A model generated the notes under the pieces. The model had not been told where the DNA came from. It did not search any database and worked only from the letters and a program-made list of their open reading frames with translations. Both the position numbers and the translations under genes were made by a program. Shown one piece after another: positions 8,605 to 16,648 of a stretch of 64,000 nt of DNA. Position 1 is the first letter of the stretch; each line of letters opens with the position of its first letter. Origin of the DNA: Pedobacter kyonggii (lineage in GTDB: Bacteria > Bacteroidota > Bacteroidia > Sphingobacteriales > Sphingobacteriaceae); assembly GCF_004310665.1 (NCBI RefSeq), contig NZ_SIXF01000004.1, forward strand, positions 89,742 through 153,741, written 5' to 3'.

Positions 8605-9588
8605 TTACTGTTGTTGCTGCTGGATGGCTTCCATATATTGTTGATAGCTATTTTGTGTTCTTGCCGTGGTTATTGTTCCGGATGGTTTAGTGTAATTCAC
8701 TTCTTTTGGCTGAAAATAAGTTTCATTATCATTAAAATCTTCATCATTATAACCTACTGATACGTTAACTTCCATAATATGCTCGAAACCACCTTTGTAA
8801 ACACCTTTTACTGGCGAGCAATCGGTAAAATTGCGGCCTACTGCCAGGCGCACATGGTTTTCGTTGGCTATACAGTTATTGGTAGGATCTAAGCCCAGCC
8901 AGCCGTACTCGGGTAAATATGCCTCGGCCCAGGCATGGGTTGCCCCTTCACCTCGCATACCATCTCTATTGGGGCAGATGTAGCCGCTTACATAGCGCGC
9001 AGGAATACCGGTTAAACGCAGCATCGCGGTTAATACATGGGCAAAATCCTGACAAACTCCAGCTTTAAGCTTTAAAATTTCTTCAATAGTGGTATCAACT
9101 GCCGTTACTCCTTTAATGTATTCGAAATTATTGAACACATGAGCGCAGTATTTTATAGCGGTTTGATAAGGCGTATCTTCAGTGCTCTTAATGTTCAAAG
9201 CTGTTTCTTTTAATTGAACAATACCATCAAAACTTTCCTGTCTTAAATAATCAATATATGGTACTTCAAATTTTAGGGCGTTTAAACTGTTCCACTGCTC
9301 GCTGCTAAACATATCGTCTTGCGGCAATGGCTTCGGGAAGGTTTCTACGCTTACTTTCGAAAAGATTTTCAGTTGGGTATGCGGCTCATTTTGGGTAAAA
9401 GTGCCTACCTCGTTGCCGTAATAATCGATAAAGATTTCAATTTCCGGGCTTCCGGAGATATTCAGGTCGTGTTTAACCACCTTTTGAAAATCATCCTTAA
9501 TCGGGAATAAAATAATCTGATTTGCACTATCGCGAACAGGCAACTCGTATTTGTAATTGGTGATATGTTTGATTTTGAAAATTGGCAT
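8605..9588 (-). CDS. Transglutaminase-like cysteine protease family protein (third gene of ATP-grasp/alpha-E operon)
   Basis: The 327-residue protein has an N-terminal beta-rich transglutaminase-associated region (about 5-90) and a transglutaminase-core fold. The catalytic triad is visible as C179 (K-A-G-V-C-Q-D-F-A-H), H218 (G-A-T-H-A-W-A-E) and D234 (W-L-G-L-D-P-T-N). The C-terminus ends in a short poly-Q run (A-I-Q-Q-Q-Q-Q). No signal peptide is seen, so a cytoplasmic location is likely. It is the last gene of a three-gene unit with the ATP-grasp and alpha-E genes. Domain-context studies (Iyer and Aravind) proposed that such clusters make and trim a peptide-like or amide-linked product. 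The substrate is unknown. Confidence 0.88.
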   Translation of the reverse strand: MPIFKIKHITNYKYELPVRDSANQIILFPIKDDFQKVVKHDLNISGSPEIEIFIDYYGNEVGTFTQNEPHTQLKIFSKVSVETFPKPLPQDDMFSSEQWNSLNALKFEVPYIDYLRQESFDGIVQLKETALNIKSTEDTPYQTAIKYCAHVFNNFEYIKGVTAVDTTIEEILKLKAGVCQDFAHVLTAMLRLTGIPARYVSGYICPNRDGMRGEGATHAWAEAYLPEYGWLGLDPTNNCIANENHVRLAVGRNFTDCSPVKGVYKGGFEHIMEVNVSVGYNDEDFNDNETYFQPKEVNYTKPSGTITTARTQNSYQQYMEAIQQQQQ

Positions 9589-9660
9589 ATTGGTTTTTAT
9601 TATTATAGGTTACAGCAGGTGAAAAGATAAGTGCAGATCATAAATCAATAAAAGAATAGT

Positions 9661-9693
9661 ATCTGTGTTGATCTGTGCTCATCTGTGGTTAAA
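9661..9693. repeat. Short degenerate repeat (ATCTGTG)
   Basis: The 108-base gap between the alpha-E and transglutaminase genes contains three imperfect ATCTGTG units in a row. It does not contain a recognisable terminator, so co-transcription remains possible. Confidence 0.5.
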
Positions 9694-9696
9694 AAT

Positions 9697-10632
9697 TTAT
9701 GAATTTGCGAAATAATATTCATTTAACAGGTTTCCGATGCCGAAAAGTTCAGCCCTGATCTCTGTAAGGTAATGGTGCAACTGCTCTTCGTTCATGGTAT
9801 TTACCGAACTATAGGTAATCATGCTTTTTAAACGCCCTATTTTAAAAGATAAGTTGTTGTAATGTTCGATATTGCTTTCGCTCTTTAACCGGTTAAAATA
9901 TCTTTCAATATTGTTCATGGCATACAGTACCGACCGAGGAAAATCATTGTTGAGCATCACTAATTCGATGATGTTTTTTGCATCGAAACCTTGCCTGTAA
10001 GTTTTTAGGTATAGTTCATACCCACCTAATGATAGCAATAAATGTTTCCAGTAGGATATATCCGTCAGCAGATCTGGATTGCTGCTTATCGAACTGAATT
10101 TAATATCGAGAATATCGACTGACTGTATGCTTCTCTCCAGGTGTTTGCCAATATTCATAAAACTTCTGCTTTCTCCGCGCTCCATCACACTGTCGGCAGT
10201 TCCGTTGTATAACATTACCTGTTTAATCAAGACATCGAAGGCTGTAACCGGGTCATCTTTCTGTACGTACCACAATAATTTCTCGTCTTTTACCGCATGG
10301 TAATATTCGTTTAAACACTGCCATAAATCTTTAGGGATGTGTTCCTGAACACTCCGAGCATTTTCCCGTGCTAGGGTAACGATGTTTAAAATTGAATTTT
10401 GATTCTCGCGGTTTAACAAGAGGTATTCTATTACGGCACGGCTATCGTGCTGGATATTCAATAATTCATTTTCGTCATCCGACGAAAAAATCCTGATTAC
10501 GGGCTTCCATGTAAATTCCTGTATGGTATCTTGTGAGGAAGCATAATTTGTTTTTAACATGCGCAGCATACCATCACTGCGCTCAACATATCTGCTTAGC
10601 CAATATAAGCTTGATGCAACTCTACTTAACAT
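9697..10632 (-). CDS. Alpha-E domain-containing protein
   Basis: The 311-residue, mostly helical protein begins with the family hallmark M-L-S-R-V-A-S-S-L-Y-W-L-S-R-Y-V-E-R and has no signal peptide. Alpha-E proteins are almost always encoded beside a circularly permuted ATP-grasp protein and often a transglutaminase, as here. The biochemical role is not known; a scaffold or partner role in the ATP-grasp reaction is inferred from the constant association. The gene starts 10 bases after the ATP-grasp stop codon, indicating translational coupling or at least one transcript. Confidence 0.9.
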   Translation of the reverse strand: MLSRVASSLYWLSRYVERSDGMLRMLKTNYASSQDTIQEFTWKPVIRIFSSDDENELLNIQHDSRAVIEYLLLNRENQNSILNIVTLARENARSVQEHIPKDLWQCLNEYYHAVKDEKLLWYVQKDDPVTAFDVLIKQVMLYNGTADSVMERGESRSFMNIGKHLERSIQSVDILDIKFSSISSNPDLLTDISYWKHLLLSLGGYELYLKTYRQGFDAKNIIELVMLNNDFPRSVLYAMNNIERYFNRLKSESNIEHYNNLSFKIGRLKSMITYSSVNTMNEEQLHHYLTEIRAELFGIGNLLNEYYFANS

Positions 10633-10642
10633 ATTCTGTATT

Positions 10643-12091
10643 CTAAGAAGTTAAAACCCATGTATCTTTACTGCCGCCACCCTGCGAGCTGTTTACGACC
10701 AGCGAACCTTCTTTTAAAGCTACTCTGGTTAAGCCGCCCGGCACAATTGAAATGCCATCTGGTCCGTTTAAAGCGAAAGGGCGAAGATCGATTCTGCGCG
10801 GAGCCAGTTTTCCGTTAATAAAACACGGGGCAGAAGACAGGCTGATGGTAGGTTGGGCAATAAAATTGCGTGGATCTTTCAATACTTCAATTTTATATTC
10901 TTCCGTTTCCTGCTCGCTGGCAGCGTGCCCCATTAACATGCCATATCCACCACTTCCATTGGTTTTTTTAATTACCATCGTATTGATGTTCGCAAAAACA
11001 TAATCCAGCTCATCTTTATTGCTGAGCTGGTAGGTGGGCACATTCTTTAGAATGGGTTCTTCGTTCAGGTAATACCTGATCATATCTGGTACATAGGTAT
11101 AAACGGCTTTGTCGTCGGCTACGCCATTGCCTATTGCATTAATAATGGCTACGTTCCCTTTGCGATAGGCACCCATTAGGCCAGCAACGCCCAGAACGCT
11201 GTTCGGATTAAAAACCAGTGGATCAAGATAGTCGTCATCTACACGGCGATAAATCACATCAACCTGCTGCAGGCCTGTGGTGGTTTTCATAAACACCTTT
11301 TGGTTTTTAACCACCAGATCACGGCCTTCTACCAGTTCCACCCCCATTAAACGGGCAAGGGTAGTGTGTTCGTAATACGCAGAATTATACATGCCCGGGC
11401 TTAACAGTACAATGGTTGGGTTCGAAACGGCTCTGGGAGAGAGGCTCATTAAATTTTTATATAATATGGCAGGGTATTCGGTTACACTTCTTACGCCGCA
11501 CTGCGGAATAAGGTCGGGAAATAACCTTTTGGTGATTTCCCTGTTCTCGAGCATATAGCTCACCCCCGAAGGTGTTCGCAGGTTGTCTTCCAACACATAA
11601 AATGTTCCGTCATGATCCCTTATCAGGTCTATCCCTGCAATATGGATATAGATATCGTGTAATACATTTACATTGTGCATCTCTCTTAAAAAATGCGGAC
11701 AAGAATAAATTACATTTATAGGTACAATCTGGTCTTTTAAGATAAATTGATTGCTATAAATGTCTTTTAAGAAAAGATTCAGCGCTTTTAGTCGTTGTTT
11801 TATTCCTTTTTCTATAAAACTCCACTCTGTTGAAGTGATAATTCTCGGGATAATATCAAAAGGAAAGATTTTTTCGATGCCTTCGCCGCTATCATATACC
11901 GTAAAGGTAATGCCCTGGCTCATGAACAGCTTTTTAGCCAATTCTTCCTTTTTGTTCAGGTTATCGAGAGATTCTTTAGAGAAATTATTGATGAAGTTTG
12001 AATAATGATCCCGGTAACGATCGCTATTTAAGAACATTTCATCATAAGTTTTGGGATGATTTAAGTAATTTTTTATAAAATCTTCTATCAT
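10643..12091 (-). CDS. Circularly permuted type 2 ATP-grasp protein
   Basis: The 482-residue protein belongs to the family formerly called DUF404/DUF407. ATP-grasp enzymes couple ATP hydrolysis to carboxylate-amine (often peptide) ligation through an acyl-phosphate. Visible family segments are H-D-G-T-F-Y-V-L-E-D-N-L-R-T-P-S-G-V-S-Y, R-R-V-D-D-D-Y-L-D-P and the C-terminal V-I-K-K-T-N-G-S-G-G-Y-G-M glycine-rich loop with R-R-I-D-L-R-P. It is the first gene of the operon with alpha-E and transglutaminase genes. A 500-bp AT-rich region lies upstream. The ligated substrate cannot be deduced. Confidence 0.9.
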   Translation of the reverse strand: MIEDFIKNYLNHPKTYDEMFLNSDRYRDHYSNFINNFSKESLDNLNKKEELAKKLFMSQGITFTVYDSGEGIEKIFPFDIIPRIITSTEWSFIEKGIKQRLKALNLFLKDIYSNQFILKDQIVPINVIYSCPHFLREMHNVNVLHDIYIHIAGIDLIRDHDGTFYVLEDNLRTPSGVSYMLENREITKRLFPDLIPQCGVRSVTEYPAILYKNLMSLSPRAVSNPTIVLLSPGMYNSAYYEHTTLARLMGVELVEGRDLVVKNQKVFMKTTTGLQQVDVIYRRVDDDYLDPLVFNPNSVLGVAGLMGAYRKGNVAIINAIGNGVADDKAVYTYVPDMIRYYLNEEPILKNVPTYQLSNKDELDYVFANINTMVIKKTNGSGGYGMLMGHAASEQETEEYKIEVLKDPRNFIAQPTISLSSAPCFINGKLAPRRIDLRPFALNGPDGISIVPGGLTRVALKEGSLVVNSSQGGGSKDTWVLTS

Positions 12092-12260
12092 TTTGCTTAA
12101 ATATTTCCTTAAATTATGATTTTGTAAGTAAAAAACTAATGTTTTTGTATAAAAAATTAATTTTTATATGATTTATATCTGTTTAATTAATTTTTTACGT
12201 ATGTATTTTAGTGTTTTATGTGTTTTTTATTGAAATATTTAAAATTTTTAATAAAAATAC

Positions 12261-12290
12261 TTGCTAATATGAATAAAGTTTGTACTTTTG
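12261..12290 (+). promoter_or_regulatory. Bacteroidota-type promoter for a short transcript
   Basis: TTG (12261-12263), a 19-base spacer and TACTTTTG (12283-12290) match the -33/-7 pattern. The same TACTTTTG box stands before the tRNA-His gene in this window. No ORF follows, only a terminator-like hairpin. Confidence 0.45.
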
Positions 12291-12296
12291 TAATGC

Positions 12297-12356
12297 TCGT
12301 TAATTATTATTATATATTTGGTTTAAAAAAAGCGCTGGCAACGGCGCTTTTTTTAC
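12297..12356 (+). ncRNA. Candidate small RNA of about 60 nt
   Basis: A short AT-rich leader between the promoter at 12261-12290 and a hairpin (AGCGC-TGGCAACG-GCGCT, 12332-12349) flanked by A and T runs. The only evidence is promoter plus terminator with no ORF between; no known RNA family is recognised. Confidence 0.3.
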
Positions 12357-12407
12357 GAAAACATCAAGACTTATTCATAATCAACATAAACTAAACAATC
12401 CAAACCA

Positions 12408-12440
12408 GAAAGCTTCAGTAAAAACTGGAGCTTTTCTTTT
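12408..12440 (+). terminator. Terminator-like hairpin
   Basis: GAAAGCTTCAGT and ACTGGAGCTTTTC pair around a short A-rich loop and are followed by TTTT. It could be a second terminator behind the candidate small RNA. Confidence 0.5.
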
Positions 12441-12515
12441 TATTATTGGTCCTCAATCTCGATCCGATAGCAATCGGATGAAGCGTAGTAAAATGCAGCG
12501 TTCTTAAAGAAAAGT

Positions 12516-12613
12516 CGTCATTGCGAGAAGGCTTTTTCAGCCGACGAAGCAATCTTACAACTATGGATTGTAGCGATCGTAAGATTGTTTCGTCGTTCCT
12601 CCTCGCAATGACG
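12516..12613. repeat. REP-like long palindromic hairpin
   Basis: CGTCATTGCGAG (12516-12527) pairs with CTCGCAATGACG (12602-12613). Inner segments GACGAAGCAATCTTAC and GTAAGATTGTTTCGTC also pair, giving an almost 100-base hairpin. A collapsed version (CGTCATT...AATGACG) lies at 13602-13624. Confidence 0.8.
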
Positions 12614-12642
12614 ATCCCTCATAGAAATTCTAAGTGCATAAA

Positions 12643-12678
12643 AAAAAGCTATCCTGATTTTAATCGGGATAGCTTTTT
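12643..12678 (-). terminator. Rho-independent terminator of ferritin gene
   Basis: AAAAAGCTATCCTGATT pairs with AATCGGGATAGCTTTTT (one wobble) around a 2-base loop. A and T runs on both sides would make it bidirectional. It lies 20 bases past the ferritin stop. Confidence 0.75.
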
Positions 12679-12697
12679 AATATATGTTTTGTTGTTG

Positions 12698-13225
12698 TTA
12701 TTCTTCTGAATAGGTGATTTTGTTCACATGTTTATCAATTTCCCATCTTCCTGTTCCCTCTTCGCCAATTACTTCGAATAATTCTAATGCCCTGCGTGCT
12801 TTGTATTCTTCTTCGCGTTGCTCTTTCAAGAACCAGTTCAAGAATTCCATAGTTACAAAATCCTGCTCTTTATGGCATTTAGAGGCTAGGTTTTTAAAAC
12901 TTTGGGTAATGGCGATTTCTGCTTCTAAAGCATCTTCGAAAACTTCTCTAAATCCTGCAAATTCAGTTTTGATGCCAGAAACTTCTGGGGATATTGCGTT
13001 TCCGCCCATATCCAAAACATATTTGAACAATTTTAATTGGTGTACTCTTTCTTCTTCAGATTGCTTTAAGAAATAATCTGCTGAAAAATCGAATCCATTT
13101 TGGTCACACCAAGATGACATTGATAAATATAGTGATGAAGAGTGAGCTTCTTTTTTGATCTGCTGATTTAATAATGTTTCGATATCCTGTGATATTAAAC
13201 ATTTAATGCGCATTAAGTCTTTCAT
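12698..13225 (-). CDS. Ferritin (non-heme iron storage protein)
   Basis: This 175-residue four-helix-bundle ferritin stores iron in the cytoplasm by oxidising Fe(II) at a di-iron centre. By comparison with E. coli FtnA the ligands are E26 (I-K-K-E-A-H-S-S), E59 and H62 (E-E-E-R-V-H-Q-L) and E103 (E-A-E-I-A-I-T-Q), all present. The ATG at 13225 is chosen because a TACCTTTG box lies 26 bases upstream; an internal ATG at 13210 is an alternative that would match the usual ferritin N-terminus better. The gene is monocistronic, with its own terminator. Confidence 0.93.
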   Translation of the reverse strand: MKDLMRIKCLISQDIETLLNQQIKKEAHSSSLYLSMSSWCDQNGFDFSADYFLKQSEEERVHQLKLFKYVLDMGGNAISPEVSGIKTEFAGFREVFEDALEAEIAITQSFKNLASKCHKEQDFVTMEFLNWFLKEQREEEYKARRALELFEVIGEEGTGRWEIDKHVNKITYSEE

Positions 13226-13250
13226 AATTTTCTTTGCTTAACTAATGATA

Positions 13251-13258
13251 CAAAGGTA
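13251..13258 (-). promoter_or_regulatory. -7 promoter box of ferritin gene
   Basis: The minus strand reads TACCTTTG, matching TAnnTTTG, 26 bases before the ATG at 13225. No -33 motif is convincing. Confidence 0.45.
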
Positions 13259-13682
13259 ACATCAAATTAACCATATTGTGTGATTTATTTGCTATATGAA
13301 ATTAGTCTAAATTGCTGATAATTAGTTATTTGTAATCAGTTTAAATAAGCTGGGAAGAAGAGTGGAGGATTTAAGATGGATGATGGGAAATGTATAAATA
13401 ACGCGAAACGGATAGTACTTGAGGATCAGAAGGATAATGGGAGGTTCATTGCCAATAATTAATAAACAATGAAACAATGACGAATAGCGAAATAGAAAAA
13501 TTGCAAATGAAGATATTGAATAACTAATGTATCAATAGCGATAGGAGTTGAGAGTTTTCAGCTATCAGTGAATTTCAAGGAAATAAATCTCCTCAGATTA
13601 TCGTCATTCCTCCTCGCAATGACGATTCTTCTATAAGAATCTGTCAACGGTAGATTATCTCAGGATCTTCCCGGCATGATAG

Positions 13683-13703
13683 ATACTGAAACAAGTTCAG
13701 TAT
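13683..13703. repeat. Short intergenic hairpin repeat (ATACTGAA type)
   Basis: ATACTGAA-ACAAG-TTCAGTAT, identical to the copy at 6847-6867 including flanking GCATGATAG and GACG. Confidence 0.7.
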
Positions 13704-13800
13704 GACGCACCGAATGGAATAGCCTACCAATTTCTACGGTTAACCAATTATTCTGACCATTAAGAAGTGGATCAAGCGGAAAAGTTGGGGGAGTTAAACT

Positions 13801-14784
13801 CTAGGCATATATTTTCGATAATCTGAATAAGAAAAACTTAATATCCCTTACACCTCTCGATGTTGCTCTAAAGGCTTTGATCTTGGCATTGAAAGATTCT
13901 GCAGCGGCATTTGTAGCCCTGTTAATAAAGAAGTTAAGGATATACAGGTAATGCGATTGAATTGATCTGGCAACAGTCCTAAAGGAATCAATTCCGCATG
14001 CTTCTACCTGATTATACCAGATTGCCAATCTTTTAAAGGCCTGTTCCTTACTTTTGCACCCCCTGAATATATCTCCCAATTTTTGGGCAATATTATATGC
14101 ATTCTTTAATTTGGGATACCTTTGGAAAAGTAGCTCTGCCCTAAGTTCTTGATTCCGTGTCCATTTCGAGGGATGCTTAAACAGAAGATACCTGCTCCGC
14201 GCCAGCAATTGCTTTAATGTATCTCCATTAGCCAACACTTCAGGATGGTAAGCAGTTTTGTTCTTTTTTGCCGTTGCAATATCCTCATTTTCTGCATCGA
14301 TAGCCTCCCAACGATACTTTATCCTAACTTCCTGAACCGCATCATAAGCCAATTTCTGAACATGGAAACGATCAATTACCCGATGCGCGTTTACAAAACA
14401 CCGTTTTATGGCCAATTGCATGTTGGCAGCCATATCCATGGTTACTTCCCGTACCCGTTTTCTCAGTCTTTCGGGAATCTTTTTCAGTACAGATATAATG
14501 TTTTCGGCCACCGTACCCTTGATCATCGCTACAATAGCACCCTTTCTACCTTTGGCTTCCTTATTGGTTACAATAGTATAAAGCTCTCCATTGGATAAAG
14601 CTGTTTCATCAATACTGAGCCTGGGGCTCACATTCTTTACAAAAAGCATCCAATCATTCGCATGCGCTTTCTGATCCCAACTACTATAGTCACTGATATG
14701 CTCTTTATATTGCTCCTGGAGCTGTTTGCCGTCTATTTGGAAATAATGCCCTAAATGATAGCAGCTAATGGGATGGTTATCCAA
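13801..14784 (-). CDS. ISL3-like transposase, DDE catalytic part
   Basis: The 327-residue protein has the ISL3 DDE-fold signature: first Asp in S-I-D-E-T-A-L, second in V-T-M-D-M-A-A-N-M-Q with the following D-R-F-H-V-Q-K-L, and the C-terminal A-A-A-E-S-F-N-A-K-I-K-A-F. The first codon at 14784 is TTG, not ATG; AAAAGGA stands a few bases upstream and could serve as ribosome binding site. Its start overlaps the stop of the N-terminal ORF by 8 bases (TTGGATAA). That arrangement suggests translational coupling, while a +1 frameshift would be needed to make a single fusion. No internal stops are seen, so it is probably active. Confidence 0.88.
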   Translation of the reverse strand: MDNHPISCYHLGHYFQIDGKQLQEQYKEHISDYSSWDQKAHANDWMLFVKNVSPRLSIDETALSNGELYTIVTNKEAKGRKGAIVAMIKGTVAENIISVLKKIPERLRKRVREVTMDMAANMQLAIKRCFVNAHRVIDRFHVQKLAYDAVQEVRIKYRWEAIDAENEDIATAKKNKTAYHPEVLANGDTLKQLLARSRYLLFKHPSKWTRNQELRAELLFQRYPKLKNAYNIAQKLGDIFRGCKSKEQAFKRLAIWYNQVEACGIDSFRTVARSIQSHYLYILNFFINRATNAAAESFNAKIKAFRATSRGVRDIKFFLFRLSKIYA

Positions 14785-15142
14785 ATATTCCTTTTAAAAA
14801 AAGACCGAATTCCGTAGTCATCCGAGCCCCTTTTCTTACTAAATCCCAATCTCTACTGATGATATTGCCAGTCTTTTTTACGGTCCATCTACGTCTCCTG
14901 ATACGTAAGGCAACTTTTTGTCCACGGATAGGGAAATCCTGGATGGCAACTTCCGGAAGAAAGCCCTTTGATTCGAGCTCAGTTATCTGGTAGCCAGAGG
15001 GAGCTATATTCTTCTCTTCCAGATAGATCTGAAGCTCTTTTGACTCTTTTTCGACTTTGAGTATTTCGAAATAATCCAGAATGCCTTCTGGTAATAAAAA
15101 ACTGATAAGGGCTTGTTCGGCTTGGTTCAAGGGAATTTGCAA
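14777..15142 (-). CDS. ISL3-like transposase, N-terminal DNA-binding region ORF
   Basis: The 121-residue ORF corresponds to the N-terminal region found beside ISAon1-type transposases; it is basic (A-L-R-I-R-R-R-R-W-T-V-K-K) and probably binds the ends. An in-frame stop lies just before the first codon. The only plausible start is TTG at 15142, since no in-frame ATG occurs until near the end. It overlaps the catalytic ORF by 8 bases. Confidence 0.75.
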   Translation of the reverse strand: MQIPLNQAEQALISFLLPEGILDYFEILKVEKESKELQIYLEEKNIAPSGYQITELESKGFLPEVAIQDFPIRGQKVALRIRRRRWTVKKTGNIISRDWDLVRKGARMTTEFGLFLKGIFG

Positions 15143-15352
15143 TTGTTATAAACTACAAAAGAAACAAATTATTCGATTCCCCCCAACTTTTCCGCTTGAT
15201 CCTAAGAAGTTAAGAAAATTAAGGTTTGAGCGATGTTTATGTGCAATTGTGGACATAAACCATGTATTATCAAATTACAATCCTTTAGGCGATTTGAACA
15301 CAATTAACCGATTAACCAATCTGAGCTTACCAATAAACTAATGGCCAATAAA

Positions 15353-15712
15353 CTAATAAACTAATCTATAAAGACAGTCGCTGATGAGGTGATTTAGTTT
15401 GAACATGGTAAAAGTGCCTTGCAACAAATCTTTTAAAGCGATAATTTCTAAGGCACTTAATAAATAGATGTGCTCGCAACCATTAAAGGTAACCAGTTCG
15501 AAATCGGCTTTGTGGGTGTTTAAAAGGAGTGCTTCAATATCAATATCTTCTACAACCTTTTTTAATTTTTGAAGCGACAGGCAATTAAAGCGTGCAAACT
15601 TACCGCCAAAATCTACATAAAAGCAGTTTAATTTATCTGATTGATAAATAGAACCATGGGTATTTGAGAATACGTTAACCAGTTCATTAATATCGATACA
15701 CGCTTTTTCCAT
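15353..15712 (-). CDS. Hypothetical protein, 119 aa
   Basis: A small soluble protein without signal peptide or membrane segment, predicted mixed alpha/beta. The pattern Y-V-D-F-G-G-K-F-A-R-F-N followed by helical segments is faintly reminiscent of small Bacteroidota DUF6686-type proteins, but the Cys residues of that group are missing and I do not assign it. It starts with ATG at 15712 and has codon use like its neighbours. It stands alone next to the insertion sequence; 372 bases without a gene separate it from the GNAT gene. Function unknown. Confidence 0.6.
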   Translation of the reverse strand: MEKACIDINELVNVFSNTHGSIYQSDKLNCFYVDFGGKFARFNCLSLQKLKKVVEDIDIEALLLNTHKADFELVTFNGCEHIYLLSALEIIALKDLLQGTFTMFKLNHLISDCLYRLVY

Positions 15713-16084
15713 CGGTTACAAAAATTGGCATTATTTAGATTAAATACAAATAAAAACGAAAATAAATTTGAAAAGGGTTTGTTGTAGAGCGTTTGGTGGA
15801 TCCAAAATAAAAGAGCTATAAAAACATTATATGCATTAGTTTGCTATTGGTAGAAGAAAAAAAAGTGGTTTAATTGTTAGAACGTAGTAATTTATAAATG
15901 GCCCGTTTAAAAGAAATGAGCTACAATGATCTTATATTCCTTAAATGGTAAACAGCTGAATCGGGTACATAACTTAGTTGTCAGAAAGTATAATGAACCA
16001 TATAAGCAATGTAAGGAAATATAAGGCGTCATTAGGCAGAACATCAAGCCGATTTATATAGGTTATTCATGTATAAGCTATTCG
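15713..16084. other. Intergenic region, nothing recognised
   Basis: AT-rich sequence between two minus-strand genes. I see no ORF, clear hairpin terminator or repeat; it presumably contains the promoter of the 119-aa gene. Confidence 0.5.
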
Positions 16085-16648
16085 CTAACAATTGATCTTA
16101 AAAACCATGTGGTGATACAAACCGTCCATAAATTGTTTTTCATTTTGAATAACAAAGCCCATATTCTGGTAAAGTTTTAATGCCCGGTCATTGTTTTGTT
16201 CTACCAATAAGCCGATGTTGTGGTGGCCAAGTTGTTTAGCCCAATCAATTCCTGCTTTAATGAGCTGTTTTCCTATTCCCTTCCCCTGAGTATTCGGATT
16301 AACACTAATGGTATCGAGGTAAAATTCCCCGCTTTGGGTTTCGGTGCCTGGATTGTTGTTATTGGCCTGGTAATGCTCAGCCAGGTACGCTAAAAATGGC
16401 TGGCGAAGCTTTAAGAGTTTTCCGCCATCATAGGCATTTAAAGATCCTAGAATTTTGCCCTCATCTTCAAAAACCAAGGTGTTTTCGTAACTGTATTGGT
16501 TGTTCTTTTGTTGGAAAAAATGTTTAAAGATCCGATTAATGATTTCATCATCTTCAACATTGGTTAATTTCTTAGCCAGCTTGCCCATCGCCTGGATAAT
16601 CAACGGTACCACTTCTTCTGCATCTGCAGGTTTGGCTGGTCTGATCAT
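16085..16648 (-). CDS. GNAT family N-acetyltransferase
   Basis: The 187-residue protein has the GNAT fold. The acetyl-CoA pyrophosphate loop T-Q-G-K-G-I-G-K-Q-L follows the strand D-T-I-S-V-N-P-N, and the C-terminal part L-V-E-Q-N-N-D-R-A-L-K-L-Y-Q-N-M-G-F is typical. The acceptor substrate is unknown. Its ATG (16648) follows directly after the stop codon of the MBL-fold gene with no spacer, so the two genes form a translationally coupled operon. Confidence 0.9.
   Translation of the reverse strand: MIRPAKPADAEEVVPLIIQAMGKLAKKLTNVEDDEIINRIFKHFFQQKNNQYSYENTLVFEDEGKILGSLNAYDGGKLLKLRQPFLAYLAEHYQANNNNPGTETQSGEFYLDTISVNPNTQGKGIGKQLIKAGIDWAKQLGHHNIGLLVEQNNDRALKLYQNMGFVIQNEKQFMDGLYHHMVFKINC

Larger units (their letters stand above)
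12092..12697. other. Intergenic region with promoter, two terminator-like hairpins and a REP-like hairpin
   Basis: No ORF is supported. Positions 12100-12260 are very AT-rich and probably hold the promoter of the ATP-grasp operon. A plus-strand promoter-like sequence (12261-12290) is followed by a terminator-like hairpin (12326-12355) and a second hairpin with a T-run (12408-12440). A long imperfect palindrome occupies 12516-12613, and the ferritin terminator is at 12643-12678. Confidence 0.6.
13226..13768. other. Intergenic region upstream of ferritin, up to the insertion sequence
   Basis: No gene is seen. It contains the ferritin promoter, a collapsed CGTCATT/AATGACG hairpin (13602-13624), an ATACTGAA hairpin (13683-13703) and the target duplication of the insertion sequence (13761-13768). 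Confidence 0.6.
13769..15202 (-). mobile_element. Complete ISL3-like (ISAon1 group) insertion sequence, 1434 bp
   Basis: The 23-bp ends are perfect inverted repeats: 13769-13791 starts GGATCAAGCGGAAAAGTTGG and 15180-15202 is its complement. They are flanked by an 8-bp target duplication TAAGAAGT (13761-13768 and 15203-15210). The 8-bp duplication and the DDE protein fit the ISL3 family. Two overlapping ORFs on the minus strand encode the transposase. Perfect ends and target duplication indicate a recent insertion. Confidence 0.93.

Noticed and set aside
12521-12709. 62-aa plus-strand ORF over the long palindrome
   Set aside because: Covered by the REP-like hairpin and the ferritin terminator; composition is not protein-like.
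14245-14598. 117-aa plus-strand ORF within the ISL3-like transposase
   Set aside because: Lies wholly inside the transposase gene on the opposite strand; no independent evidence.
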